From the NCBI GenBank assembly GCA_934622035.1, contig CAKTVG010000002.1, positions 62,001 through 126,000 on the forward strand: 64,000 nt of DNA, in the 5' to 3' direction. The notes beneath the pieces are model-generated. The model was not told where the DNA came from. It did not search any database and saw only the letters and a program-made list of their open reading frames with translations. The position numbers and the translations under genes were made by a program. Below are positions 16,937 through 24,266 of this stretch, piece by piece (positions within the stretch are counted from its first letter, which is position 1; the number at the start of each line of letters is the position of its first letter). The DNA comes from an uncultured Oscillospiraceae bacterium (GTDB taxonomy: Bacteria; Bacillota; Clostridia; Oscillospirales; Oscillospiraceae).

Positions 16937-17283
16937 TTCAGCTCCTCCGTCAGCCCGCAGAACACGCGCGTCACGCGCTGTGCGCACTGCGCAAGACTCT
17001 GCAAAAATGCGCCGTGCCGCTCGCGCCACTGCCGCTCCTCCCGGTCCATCGGGACGATGCCGCAGCCGATCTCGCGGGAGATCAGAACGGCATCTTCAAA
17101 AAGGGGCAGCCAGCGCTCCGGCGCCTCGTCGCGCCGTGTCAGCGCCTCCAGATGCGTATAGCAGCGAAAGCCCGGCGCGGGCTCCCGCTGCGCCAGGTCG
17201 CAGACCTCCTCCGGCGCAATGCCGTATTCGCGCATCGCCCAGGTCAGCTTTCCCTGGTATGCGCCGCCAATGACCAGTTTCAT
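16933..17283 (-). CDS. Short CobU-like P-loop protein
   Basis: The 116-residue protein starts MKLVIGGAYQGKLTWA, a CobU-type P-loop, and ends with REIGCGIVPMDREERQWRE followed by a helix and a VFCGL strand, matching the C-terminal NEVGxGIVP region of adenosylcobinamide kinase/guanylyltransferase. The middle part, including the guanylylated histidine region of CobU, is missing, so it is about 65 residues shorter than the family. A second, fuller CobU is encoded at 17999-18547. It lies between cobS (6-nt gap) and the phosphatase (4-nt overlap). Its exact reaction is uncertain. Confidence 0.72.
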   Translation of the reverse strand: MKLVIGGAYQGKLTWAMREYGIAPEEVCDLAQREPAPGFRCYTHLEALTRRDEAPERWLPLFEDAVLISREIGCGIVPMDREERQWRERHGAFLQSLAQCAQRVTRVFCGLTEELK

Positions 17284-17289
17284 GCCGTG

Positions 17290-18015
17290 TTACCTCGCTA
17301 AGGTCCAGACTGCCGCGCCCGCCAGCTCTCCGAGCGTGAGCGCGTAGCCGGAAATATCGCCGGACATACCGCCCAGCTGCCGGTCGCCGTACCATACCGC
17401 CAGCCAATAGCCCGCCGCCGCGCCCAGCGGCGCGAAGCTGCCGTCCAGCAGCAGGGGAAGGGCGATACCAAGCGCCAGCAGCACGCACAGCGCGGCGGTA
17501 TCGCCCGCATGCGGCTTTTCCATGGCGGCGTATTGGCTGCTGCCCATCGGACGCAGCCCGCGCACTGCCAGCGCAGCGCAGGCGCGGGTCACGGCGGGAA
17601 TGCACAAAAGTCCCGCCCAGCTCCCGCCCTCCGCAGAGAAAAACAGACTCCACTGCGCCAGCGCCAGCAGCACCATGCAGATCACGGCGAAGGCGCCGCA
17701 GTGGGAATCCTTCAGAATTTTCTGCCGCGTTTCCAGATCCCTCCGGGAGAGGACGGCATCGCAAACGTCCATGTAGCCGTCCAGATGCAGAAAGCCGGTC
17801 ACGAGCCAGGGCGCAGCCGCCAGCAGCGCGGCGCGCAGCGGCGCGGGCAGCGGCAGGAAAAACACGCCGACCCACACGCCGCCGACGATCAGCCCGATCA
17901 GCGGCAGGCAGATGAGCATGTTCTCTCTCGCCTTTTCGTTCCAGCGGCGCAGCGGACAGGGGATCGCCAGAAACATCCCCCAGGCCATGCCAAAGCCGTC
18001 AAGCCATTGCTTCAT
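17290..18015 (-). CDS. cobS: Adenosylcobinamide-GDP ribazoletransferase (cobalamin synthase) CobS
   Basis: The 241-residue polytopic membrane protein joins adenosylcobinamide-GDP with alpha-ribazole(-P). It has the family motif HLDGYMDVCDAVLSRRDLE (metal-binding DG-x(3)-D) near residue 80, then KDSHCGAFAVI and RPMGSSQYA, with several transmembrane stretches and a C-terminal GGMSGDISGYALTLGE. The ATG at 18015 lies inside the end of cobU (17-bp overlap), which implies translational coupling; upstream in-frame extensions have no family similarity. Confidence 0.92.
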   Translation of the reverse strand: MKQWLDGFGMAWGMFLAIPCPLRRWNEKARENMLICLPLIGLIVGGVWVGVFFLPLPAPLRAALLAAAPWLVTGFLHLDGYMDVCDAVLSRRDLETRQKILKDSHCGAFAVICMVLLALAQWSLFFSAEGGSWAGLLCIPAVTRACAALAVRGLRPMGSSQYAAMEKPHAGDTAALCVLLALGIALPLLLDGSFAPLGAAAGYWLAVWYGDRQLGGMSGDISGYALTLGELAGAAVWTLAR

Positions 18016-18547
18016 CCGGCAGTTCTCCTTTCCAAACGTGCGGCACGCCCGCCGCCAGTTCTGCAACGACGTCAAATTCTCCGGCAAGCGTTCGGCAAAT
18101 CTCCGCCAGGCCGCGCCGGTAGGCCTCCGTCGTTTCGTCAAATTCCGCGCCGTCGCGAAAAATTTCATCGCAGACGCAGACAAAATGCCTGAAACAGCGG
18201 CTGAGCGCAAGAATGTCCCGCGCGGTGCGGGCCGCGGCGCTCCGGTCGATTTCCTTGCCGGGGAACATCTCGCAGGCAAGGCAGGCCGTCACGCTGTCAA
18301 AGAGGACGGTTCCCTCCGGGGAAAGCCCTTTCCGCGCCGCCGGGAGATTCCGGCCGCGCTCCACGGTTTCAAAGCCCCAGCCTGCGCGGTCAATGCGGTG
18401 CCGCGCGATGCGGGCGCGGTCCTCCTCGTCCGCCGGCTCCATCGTCGCCCAATAGTATCGCTTTCCGCCTGCGGCAAGGGCCTGCGCAAGGCGCTGGGCG
18501 CACATGCTTTTGCCGCTCTTGCTGCCGCCCAAAAGTAAGGCTCTCAT
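17999..18547 (-). CDS. cobU: Adenosylcobinamide kinase/guanylyltransferase CobU
   Basis: The 182-residue protein begins MRALLLGGSKSGKSMCAQRLA (P-loop) and has ATMEPADEEDRARIARHR with the expected guanylylation-site histidine region, then FDSVTACLACEMF. CobU phosphorylates adenosylcobinamide and then transfers GMP. The usual NEVGxGIVP motif is diverged to CDEIFRDGAEF, while the short CobU-like protein two genes on keeps it. ATGA overlap with cobT upstream and a 17-bp overlap with cobS downstream make coupling likely. Confidence 0.85.
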   Translation of the reverse strand: MRALLLGGSKSGKSMCAQRLAQALAAGGKRYYWATMEPADEEDRARIARHRIDRAGWGFETVERGRNLPAARKGLSPEGTVLFDSVTACLACEMFPGKEIDRSAAARTARDILALSRCFRHFVCVCDEIFRDGAEFDETTEAYRRGLAEICRTLAGEFDVVAELAAGVPHVWKGELPDEAMA

Positions 18548-19644
18548 GGCGTCACCGTGAAGCTGTCGCCCGCGCGGATGGGGTCGAGGTAATCGTCCTG
18601 AATCGCCGCCTCGCGGAAGGTGGCCATGCCGGACATCGCCGCGCAGGCCGCCTTTAAAATCTGGAAAAAAACGGGGCAGCCGCTGCCCTCGCCCAGCCGC
18701 ATGTCCAGAAGCAGGCAGGGCTCCAGCCCCAGCTCCTGTGCAGCGATGCGGTAGCCGATCTCATAAGAAGCGTGGGATAAAAACAGGTACGAGCGCACTT
18801 CAGCACACAGCCGCACTGCGCAGAGCGCCGCGACGGCGGAAATATAGCCGTCCACAACGGCGGGCAAATGCGCCGCTGCGCAGCCGAGAAACGCGCCGGT
18901 CATGGCGGCCAGATCCAGCCCGCCCACGGCGGCCAGTACGCCGACGGGGTCGGAGCCGTCCGGCCGGTGCAGCGCAAGCGCCTGCGCAATGACGCGCTTT
19001 TTTTGCAGGAACGCCGCGTCCGTCAGGCCGCCGCCGCGCCCCGTGACCGCCTCTGGGGAGCTTCCCGTAAGCGCGGCCAGCACCGCGGCGGAGGTTGTCG
19101 TGTTGCCGATGCCCATTTCCCCGATGCCCACGGCCTGCACGCCCTCGCGCGCAGCCTGTTCGGCCAGGCGGATGCCGGCGGCAACGGCGTCGAGCGCCTG
19201 CTGCCGGGTCATGGCAGGCTCCTTAGCAATATTGCCCGTGGCGCGGCGGATTTTACAGTCCAGTACGCCGGGAATGATTTTCTCCGTGTCAATGCCGACG
19301 TCCGCAACGACGACCTCGTCGCCGAAGTAGTGCGCCAGCGCGGACATGCCCGTGACATGGCGGGTCATATTGACGGCCTGCGACAGCGTGACCGATGCAG
19401 GCGCAGAGGAAACGCCCTCGGCGACGACGCCGTTATCCGCCGCAAAGACCAGCACGCGGCATTTTTCCGTCTGCGGGCAGATGCTGCCCGTGATGCCCGC
19501 CAGCCGGACGGCATACTGCTCCAGCTTGCCGAGGCTGCCCGGCGGCTTGGCCAGCTCCGCCTGACGCCTTCGCGCCTTGTCCATGCAGGCGGCGTCCGGC
19601 GGCATAATCTTTTTCAGGTATTCCGAAAGCTCACGGTTTGTCAT
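18544..19644 (-). CDS. cobT: Nicotinate-nucleotide-dimethylbenzimidazole phosphoribosyltransferase CobT
   Basis: The 366-residue enzyme makes alpha-ribazole-5'-phosphate, the lower ligand of cobalamin. It shows KPPGSLGKLEQYAVRLAGI at the N-terminus, VFAADNGVVAEGVS, GEMGIGNTTTSAA, a Gly-rich GRGGGLTDAAF loop and a C-terminal LDMRLGEGSGCP with the catalytic glutamate. The start is taken at ATG 19644 after GAGGAG; a TTG 12 nt earlier is in frame but would overlap that ribosome site. It overlaps the upstream TIM-barrel gene by 14 bp. Confidence 0.95.
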   Translation of the reverse strand: MTNRELSEYLKKIMPPDAACMDKARRRQAELAKPPGSLGKLEQYAVRLAGITGSICPQTEKCRVLVFAADNGVVAEGVSSAPASVTLSQAVNMTRHVTGMSALAHYFGDEVVVADVGIDTEKIIPGVLDCKIRRATGNIAKEPAMTRQQALDAVAAGIRLAEQAAREGVQAVGIGEMGIGNTTTSAAVLAALTGSSPEAVTGRGGGLTDAAFLQKKRVIAQALALHRPDGSDPVGVLAAVGGLDLAAMTGAFLGCAAAHLPAVVDGYISAVAALCAVRLCAEVRSYLFLSHASYEIGYRIAAQELGLEPCLLLDMRLGEGSGCPVFFQILKAACAAMSGMATFREAAIQDDYLDPIRAGDSFTVTP

Positions 19645-20401
19645 CTTTCTCCTCAATTCCTTCCAGCCAGCGCAGCGACGGGAGCGCGTCCCGCGTTTCT
19701 ATCGTATAGCCTGCATCCGGGCAGAGCGCCTGCGCCTTTTCCAGAAGCGCCTGCATGGGAATGGTGCCGTCCCACAGGGAATTGTGCAGATCGTCCTCCC
19801 CGTAATTGTTGTGCAGGTGAAAGCGCACCAGCCACGGCGCCATGGGCTCGATCCAATCCATGGGCGGCACTTTACTGGCGAAGGTATTCGCGTGGCCCAC
19901 GTCGAGGCAGAGCCGCAGCTGCGGGTGGTTCACGTTCTTCACGATTTCCACCAGTGTGTCCGGCGACGGCTCCATTACGTTTTCAAGCGCGAAGGTAAGA
20001 TTTTTCGGCACTCCCCGCAAAAGCTCCTTCCAAAACGACACACTTTGTGAAACGTACCACTCCGGATAATAAACGTGCGGGATAAAACCGCCGTGGAACA
20101 CAACGCCCTCCGCATTCAGCCGCTTGCAAAGATAGAACATCCGCTGGAAGCGTAATATGGTCACCTGCCGGATCAGAGGGTCTATGGCGCAGGGCGCCAT
20201 CTCGGCAAAGGGTGCATGCAGCCAGAGCGCGGGAAGGCCCTCCGTCCGTGCTTCCAGCGAAGAGATCATCTGTTTTTCTTTCAGGTTCACTGCATAGGTA
20301 AATTCCGTGGCCTCCAGGCCCACGTCTTCCTGCTTGGCAATACGGGCGGCGCTGGGGTCCATTCCGGAGAGAAAAAGTTTTTCACGCGGAATCCGTTTCA
20401 T
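19631..20401 (-). CDS. Sugar phosphate isomerase/epimerase-like TIM-barrel protein, first gene of the cob operon
   Basis: The 256-residue protein has the AP endonuclease 2/xylose-isomerase-like TIM-barrel pattern: metal-ligand candidates in LWLHAPFAE, VFHGGFIPH, FALENVME, CLDVGHANTF, VRFHLHNN and YTIETRD. These provide His, Glu and Asp residues for a divalent metal. No known cobalamin step uses this family, so the function is open; it may act on a sugar of a salvaged cobamide or be a passenger. It overlaps cobT by 14 bp. A TATAAT on the minus strand (20433-20438) lies about 30 nt upstream. No cobalamin riboswitch fits in the short leader. Confidence 0.8.
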   Translation of the reverse strand: MKRIPREKLFLSGMDPSAARIAKQEDVGLEATEFTYAVNLKEKQMISSLEARTEGLPALWLHAPFAEMAPCAIDPLIRQVTILRFQRMFYLCKRLNAEGVVFHGGFIPHVYYPEWYVSQSVSFWKELLRGVPKNLTFALENVMEPSPDTLVEIVKNVNHPQLRLCLDVGHANTFASKVPPMDWIEPMAPWLVRFHLHNNYGEDDLHNSLWDGTIPMQALLEKAQALCPDAGYTIETRDALPSLRWLEGIEEKDDKP

Positions 20402-20487
20402 GGCTTTCCCGCCTTTCGTTGATAATACCTTAATTATATCGTATCGATCTGGAAATATCTACTGACAAACCGTGTATTTTGCCTTGC

Positions 20488-20516
20488 TTGCATCGAAGAA
20501 GAATGCGTGGTATAAT
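20488..20516 (+). promoter_or_regulatory. Promoter of the TIGR04255 gene
   Basis: TTGCAT (20488-20493), a 17-bp spacer and a perfect TATAAT (20511-20516) lie 33 nt before the start codon. Confidence 0.75.
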
Positions 20517-20549
20517 AAAGAAAACGAGAACAAAGTGAGGCGATCGTCC

Positions 20550-21329
20550 ATGTTTTTGGAAAGGGAACACGTGAACTATGGCCGAGCGCAGCTTGCAGAG
20601 GTCATCTGTCAGCTCCGCTTTCCCACCATCCTGCGCATCGGCGCGGCGGAACCGGCGGATTTTCAGGAGAGAATCCGGGAAAACTATCCGCGCTATTCCC
20701 GCAATGTGGAAAAGCAGCCGCCCAAGCTGAACCAGACGCCGCAGGGCGTCCGCCCCGGGCCGCAGCCGGATGTGATTAATTTTCAGTTTGTCAGCGCTGA
20801 CGGCTGCTGGCGCGTCAACCTGACCAACGGCTTCATTTCGCTGGCCACGCCCGCCTATTCCTGCTGGGAGGATTTTGCCAAACGGCTGGACGAGGTGCTG
20901 GCGCATTTTATCGAGGTGTATCACCCCGCCTATTTTGAGCGCATCGGCCTGCGCTATATCAACATTTTCTCCCGCCGTGCGCTGGAAGTGGAGGAGGTGC
21001 CCTTCTCGGCGCTGTTTCAGCCGGCCTATCTCGGTCTGCTCGGCGAGGACGACGTGCGCGAAACGGCCTTCCAGCGGGCCTCGCAGGATGTGGAGATGGT
21101 GCTGTCCGGCGGCTGCCGCCTGAAGCTGCATGTCGGCCCCGGTCTGGTCAAGCGCAGCGGCGTGGAGGACAAGGAGGTCAAGTTTATCCTTGATCAGGAT
21201 CTCTACATGCCAGGCAAGGTGGAGATGAAATATGCCACAGGCGCTTTAAGCACGCTGCACACCCACGCCGGGCGCATCTTCCGCGGCGCGATCACGCAGC
21301 AGCTCCACGAGGCGCTGGAGCCGCAGTAA
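20550..21329 (+). CDS. TIGR04255 family protein
   Basis: The 259-residue protein matches the TIGR04255 family by its N-terminal YGRAQLAEVICQLRFPTI, central INFQFVSADGCWRVNLTNGF, FIEVYHPAYFERIGLRYIN and a C-terminal LHTHAGRIFRGAITQQLHEAL. Members are soluble proteins of unknown function scattered through bacteria, sometimes near mobile or defence genes; nothing here indicates that. AGTGAGG precedes the ATG. It is followed at 12 nt by the metallopeptidase gene and probably co-transcribed with it. Confidence 0.82.
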   Translation: MFLEREHVNYGRAQLAEVICQLRFPTILRIGAAEPADFQERIRENYPRYSRNVEKQPPKLNQTPQGVRPGPQPDVINFQFVSADGCWRVNLTNGFISLATPAYSCWEDFAKRLDEVLAHFIEVYHPAYFERIGLRYINIFSRRALEVEEVPFSALFQPAYLGLLGEDDVRETAFQRASQDVEMVLSGGCRLKLHVGPGLVKRSGVEDKEVKFILDQDLYMPGKVEMKYATGALSTLHTHAGRIFRGAITQQLHEALEPQ

Positions 21330-21341
21330 GGAAGGATTTCT

Positions 21342-22076
21342 ATGCCGTTTTATTACACCTTTGACTGGACGTATCTTGTGCTGGTTCTGCCTGCGCTTCT
21401 CTTTTCCCTCTGGGCGAGCGCGCGGGTCAACAGCACCTTCAGGCGCTACGGCAGCGTGCGCAATGCGCGCGGCCTGACCGGCGCAGATGCTGCGCGAGCC
21501 GTCCTGCGGGCGCACGGCGTATACGATGTGCGGGTGGAATATGTCTCGGGCAATCTGACCGACCACTATGATCCGCGCTCGAAGACCATCCGCCTGTCGC
21601 AGGAGGTCTACGACGTTGCAACTCCGGCGGCTGTCGGCGTCGCCGCGCACGAGGCGGGCCATGCCGTGCAGTACGCGCAGAACTATCTGCCCATCCGCAT
21701 CCGCGCGGCCGTCATCCCTGCGACGAACTTCGGCTCCCGGCTGTCCATGCCGCTGATTCTGCTCGGTCTGCTGCTGCCGAGCCTGCGGATCTTTGCGCCC
21801 TATACGCAGTTTTTTAACCTCATCGCCTGGATCGGCGTCGCCTGCTACAGCCTGTGCGTGCTCTTCCAGCTCGTCACCCTGCCGACGGAGTTCAACGCCA
21901 GCCACCGCGCGCTGCGCGCCATTGACGAGAGCAATCTCCTGCTGCCGGAGGAACGGCGCGGGGCAAAAAGGGTGCTCACCGCCGCTGCGCTGACCTATGT
22001 AGCGGCGCTCAGCGTCTCGCTTGCCCAGCTGCTGCGGCTGATCGTCATTGTCGGAGGCCGCCAGAAAAGAGACTAA
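21342..22076 (+). CDS. Neutral zinc metallopeptidase, YugP type
   Basis: The 244-residue membrane protein has an N-terminal transmembrane segment, the zinc-protease motif HEAGHAVQYAQ near residue 102 with SRSKTIRLS-type strands before it, a hydrophobic hairpin in the middle (about 130-180), LPTEFNASHRAL (the third-ligand glutamate/Asn-Ala-Ser region) and a final hydrophobic helix. This is the PF04298 YugP family, whose substrate is not known. It is the second gene of a two-gene unit and is followed by a terminator at 22176. Confidence 0.88.
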   Translation: MPFYYTFDWTYLVLVLPALLFSLWASARVNSTFRRYGSVRNARGLTGADAARAVLRAHGVYDVRVEYVSGNLTDHYDPRSKTIRLSQEVYDVATPAAVGVAAHEAGHAVQYAQNYLPIRIRAAVIPATNFGSRLSMPLILLGLLLPSLRIFAPYTQFFNLIAWIGVACYSLCVLFQLVTLPTEFNASHRALRAIDESNLLLPEERRGAKRVLTAAALTYVAALSVSLAQLLRLIVIVGGRQKRD

Positions 22077-22175
22077 AAACAGCAATTCTCAGACTGCCGA
22101 AAAGGCCTTGGGACATTTTTGCCCTTTGCAAAAAACCGAATTTTGTATTCTTGGCCGCTGCTGCGGATGATGGAA

Positions 22176-22212
22176 CGCGAAAGGGAACCATAAAGGTTCC
22201 CTTTCGCGCTTT
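22176..22212 (+). terminator. Terminator after the YugP-type peptidase gene
   Basis: A perfect 14-bp stem CGCGAAAGGGAACC / GGTTCCCTTTCGCG with an ATAAA loop is followed by CTTT. Confidence 0.75.
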
Positions 22213-22301
22213 CCTTCTCCCCAATGCGCTCAGCCGGATAGGCTTTTTGAGCGTCTGAATGACAATTCTTTACAGCTTTCTGACTTTTCGGTAACAAACG
22301 G

Positions 22302-22330
22302 TTGCAAAAAGGCCGCCTTTGTGGTAACAT
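22302..22330 (+). promoter_or_regulatory. Promoter of the SLH-protein gene
   Basis: TTGCAA (22302-22307), a 17-bp spacer and TAACAT (22325-22330) lie 42 nt before the start codon. Confidence 0.6.
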
Positions 22331-22371
22331 GAGCATTACAGTTCACCAACATACAAAGGACGGTCCTCCGG

Positions 22372-23763
22372 ATGAAACGGCGTTTCCTCTGCCTGCTTCT
22401 TACCCTATTTCTTCTGATTGCGGCGCTGCCGCTGCCTCTGGCGCATGCCGCGCGCACGCAGGTCACGCTGAGCGACCTGCGCGAGAAGTTCCCCTCCGGC
22501 AAATACTGGAACCATCACAGCGGCTCCAACAATCCCAACGGCTATTCCGACGCCCCCTGCGGGCACACGCACGGCAATTGCGATTATTACGGCAGCTGCG
22601 GCTGCAATTCCTTCGACAACGCCATTCAGTGCCTTGGCTTCACCTACAAGCTCGGCTATGATTACTACGGCACCTCGGTCAAGACCTGGCCGAAGACCGA
22701 CACGCTCGACGGCGTTAAGCCCGGCGATATCATCCGCTACCGCGACGACAGCCACTCCGTTTTTGTCACCGCCGTGACGGACACCACCATCACCTATGCC
22801 GACTGCAACATGGACCGCCACTGCCGGATCCGCTGGGACGTGACCGTCTCCCGCGAGCTGCTTGAGCGGCTTTTGACGAATGTCTGCGTTGCGCCCTATG
22901 CCGCCGTGGAGGGTCTGCCCCCGGAGGGAACGGAGTTTCTGAACACGCAGAGCTCCTTCCTGCAATATGACACCGTGAATTTCCGCTGGAATGAAAGCGA
23001 GGAAGCGGACACCTACCGTCTGACCGTCCTGCGCGACGGCGAAACGCTCTTTTCCAGGAGCCTCGGATGCTCCCTGGCCTTTGCCCTCCGGCTGGACAAC
23101 GCCGGAGACTACACCGCGCACCTGACCGGAACGAATCAATACGGCGATTCCGAGGAAGCGGCCTATGAATTCACCGTTCTGCCGCGTGCACGCAGCACAA
23201 TGCCGCTGCTCTCCTCCTTCCCGGACTGGACGCAGAGGGGCATGCGTTTTCTGACGGCGAATCTCCCGGCCGGCAGCGCGGACATCGACCCCTCGCTTTC
23301 CGTCAGCCACGCCATGCTGGCAACGCTTCTCTGGCGCGCTGCGGGCCGCCCGTCTGTTACGACAGAAGGCGTCGCGCAGGATAAGTGGTACTCCAACGCC
23401 GCCATGTGGGCGAAAGGCAGCAATCTGCTCTACCCCGCGCACTTTGACCCGGACGCCGTCGTCACGCGCGAGCAGCTCGCCGTCATTCTCTTCCGCTTTG
23501 CCGGGCGCTATGGCTCGGTGTCCAGCCTGCGCGCGGATTTGTCGACTTACCCCGACCACACCGCCGTCAGCGAGGACGCCGCCGAGGCCATGCGCTGGGC
23601 GGTCGCCACCGGACTGCTCGCAGGCTCGGGCAGCGGCAGCGTCGTGTATCTGGCGCCAAAGGACGCCGTCACCGGTGAGGAAGCACTCCATGCGCTGGCC
23701 GCCTGCCTGCCGGATGCCGTGCAGACCTCCAATGCAGGCAGCCTGTACGTAACGGATCAATAA
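22372..23763 (+). CDS. Secreted protein with CHAP-like domain and S-layer homology repeats
   Basis: The 463-residue protein opens with a signal peptide (MKRRFLCLLLTLFLLIAALP, cleavage likely after AHA). Residues 30-185 resemble an amidase/CHAP-type papain fold, with candidate catalytic Cys in YYGSCGCNSFDNAIQ and His in DDSHSVFVTAV. Residues 190-270 look like an Ig/FN3-like module (FRWNESEEADTYRLTVL). The C-terminal 180 residues contain about two to three S-layer homology motifs (REQLAVILFRFAGRYG, AMRWAVATGLLAG), expected to bind secondary wall polymers. It probably works on the cell surface. It is monocistronic. Confidence 0.78.
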   Translation: MKRRFLCLLLTLFLLIAALPLPLAHAARTQVTLSDLREKFPSGKYWNHHSGSNNPNGYSDAPCGHTHGNCDYYGSCGCNSFDNAIQCLGFTYKLGYDYYGTSVKTWPKTDTLDGVKPGDIIRYRDDSHSVFVTAVTDTTITYADCNMDRHCRIRWDVTVSRELLERLLTNVCVAPYAAVEGLPPEGTEFLNTQSSFLQYDTVNFRWNESEEADTYRLTVLRDGETLFSRSLGCSLAFALRLDNAGDYTAHLTGTNQYGDSEEAAYEFTVLPRARSTMPLLSSFPDWTQRGMRFLTANLPAGSADIDPSLSVSHAMLATLLWRAAGRPSVTTEGVAQDKWYSNAAMWAKGSNLLYPAHFDPDAVVTREQLAVILFRFAGRYGSVSSLRADLSTYPDHTAVSEDAAEAMRWAVATGLLAGSGSGSVVYLAPKDAVTGEEALHALAACLPDAVQTSNAGSLYVTDQ

Positions 23764-23912
23764 TTTTTTTGCTTCGTCCTCATAAGAAATCATAGCCCCT
23801 TCGCCGAGCCTTTTCCGCCGGAACGGCATCATTTTCCCTTGCGTTACACAAAGTAGCGCTGCGGAAAAATGCCTTGTTCCAACGAAAAATTCTTCGGCGA
23901 ATGGCACAGTGT

Positions 23913-23945
23913 CCCCCCGCAGACGTTGTCTGTGGGGGGCATCTA
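23913..23945 (+). terminator. Hairpin terminator downstream of the SLH gene
   Basis: A 12-bp stem CCCCCCGCAGAC / GTCTGTGGGGGG (one G-T pair) with a 3-nt loop lies about 150 nt after the stop codon; the T-run is weak. Confidence 0.55.
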
Positions 23946-24014
23946 TGCTTTCTTATTTCAGACTCCGCGTTCGGGGTCATTGAACGTGGGTTTTTATCTT
24001 CGTTCCGTTCGTGC

Positions 24015-24043
24015 GTAGGGGCGCGGCAGAGCCACGCCCCTAG
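24015..24043 (+). repeat. Dispersed GC-rich repeat, copy 1
   Basis: The core reads GCGCGGCAGAGCCACGCCCC followed by TA, flanked by GTAGGG at the left. It shares the GCGGCAGAGCCACGCCCC core with copies at 24159, 53678 and, with changes, 59207 and 63941. Confidence 0.75.
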
Positions 24044-24065
24044 GTAGGAATTTGCAATTTTGTAA

Positions 24066-24137
24066 CTGCCTGCACCGGTCACGGCACGCCGCAATTTTGT
24101 ACCATCCGTAGGGCCACGGCGTGCCGTGGCCGCGGGG
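24066..24137 (+). repeat. Diverged or rearranged copies of the dispersed repeat
   Basis: CTGCCTGCACCGG at 24066 matches the left end of the copies at 24159 and 53678, but is followed by a different GC block. A second block GTAGGGCCACGGCGTGCCG starts at 24108 and looks like a diverged inverted form. Confidence 0.5.
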
Positions 24138-24158
24138 AGAAATTCACATATTTTCGGA

Positions 24159-24198
24159 CTGCCTGCACCGGGCGCGGCAGAGCCACGCCCCTACGAGG
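24159..24198 (+). repeat. Dispersed GC-rich repeat, copy 2 (full length)
   Basis: It starts CTGCCTGCACCGGGCGCGGC and continues AGAGCCACGCCCCTACGAGG. It is nearly identical over 37 nt to the copy at 53678-53715, about 29.5 kb away. Confidence 0.8.
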
Positions 24199-24218
24199 GT
24201 AGTCGAATTGCGAAAATG

Positions 24219-24252
24219 AACCCCCGCCGCAGGAGCTCCTGCGGCGGGGGTT
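24219..24252 (-). terminator. Terminator of the endonuclease/exonuclease/phosphatase gene
   Basis: A perfect 34-bp palindrome centred on GAGCTC starts 15 nt after the stop codon at 24267 and is followed on the minus strand by CATTTTCG. Confidence 0.75.
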
Positions 24253-24266
24253 AGCTTATCTCCAAA

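Larger units (their letters stand above)
23764..24218. other. Non-coding region rich in dispersed GC repeats
   Basis: About 450 bp between convergent genes hold no supported gene. They contain a terminator (23913-23939), at least four copies or fragments of the dispersed repeat described separately, and an inverted block around GGCCACGGCGTGCCGTGGCC (24111-24130). Confidence 0.6.

Noticed and set aside
20402..20549. Cobalamin riboswitch ahead of the cob operon
   Set aside because: The leader is under 150 bp with no B12-box-like sequence or the needed multi-stem architecture.
22405..23907. A 500-codon minus-strand frame opposite the SLH protein
   Set aside because: No start signals and no domain; the plus-strand gene has a promoter, signal peptide and SLH motifs.
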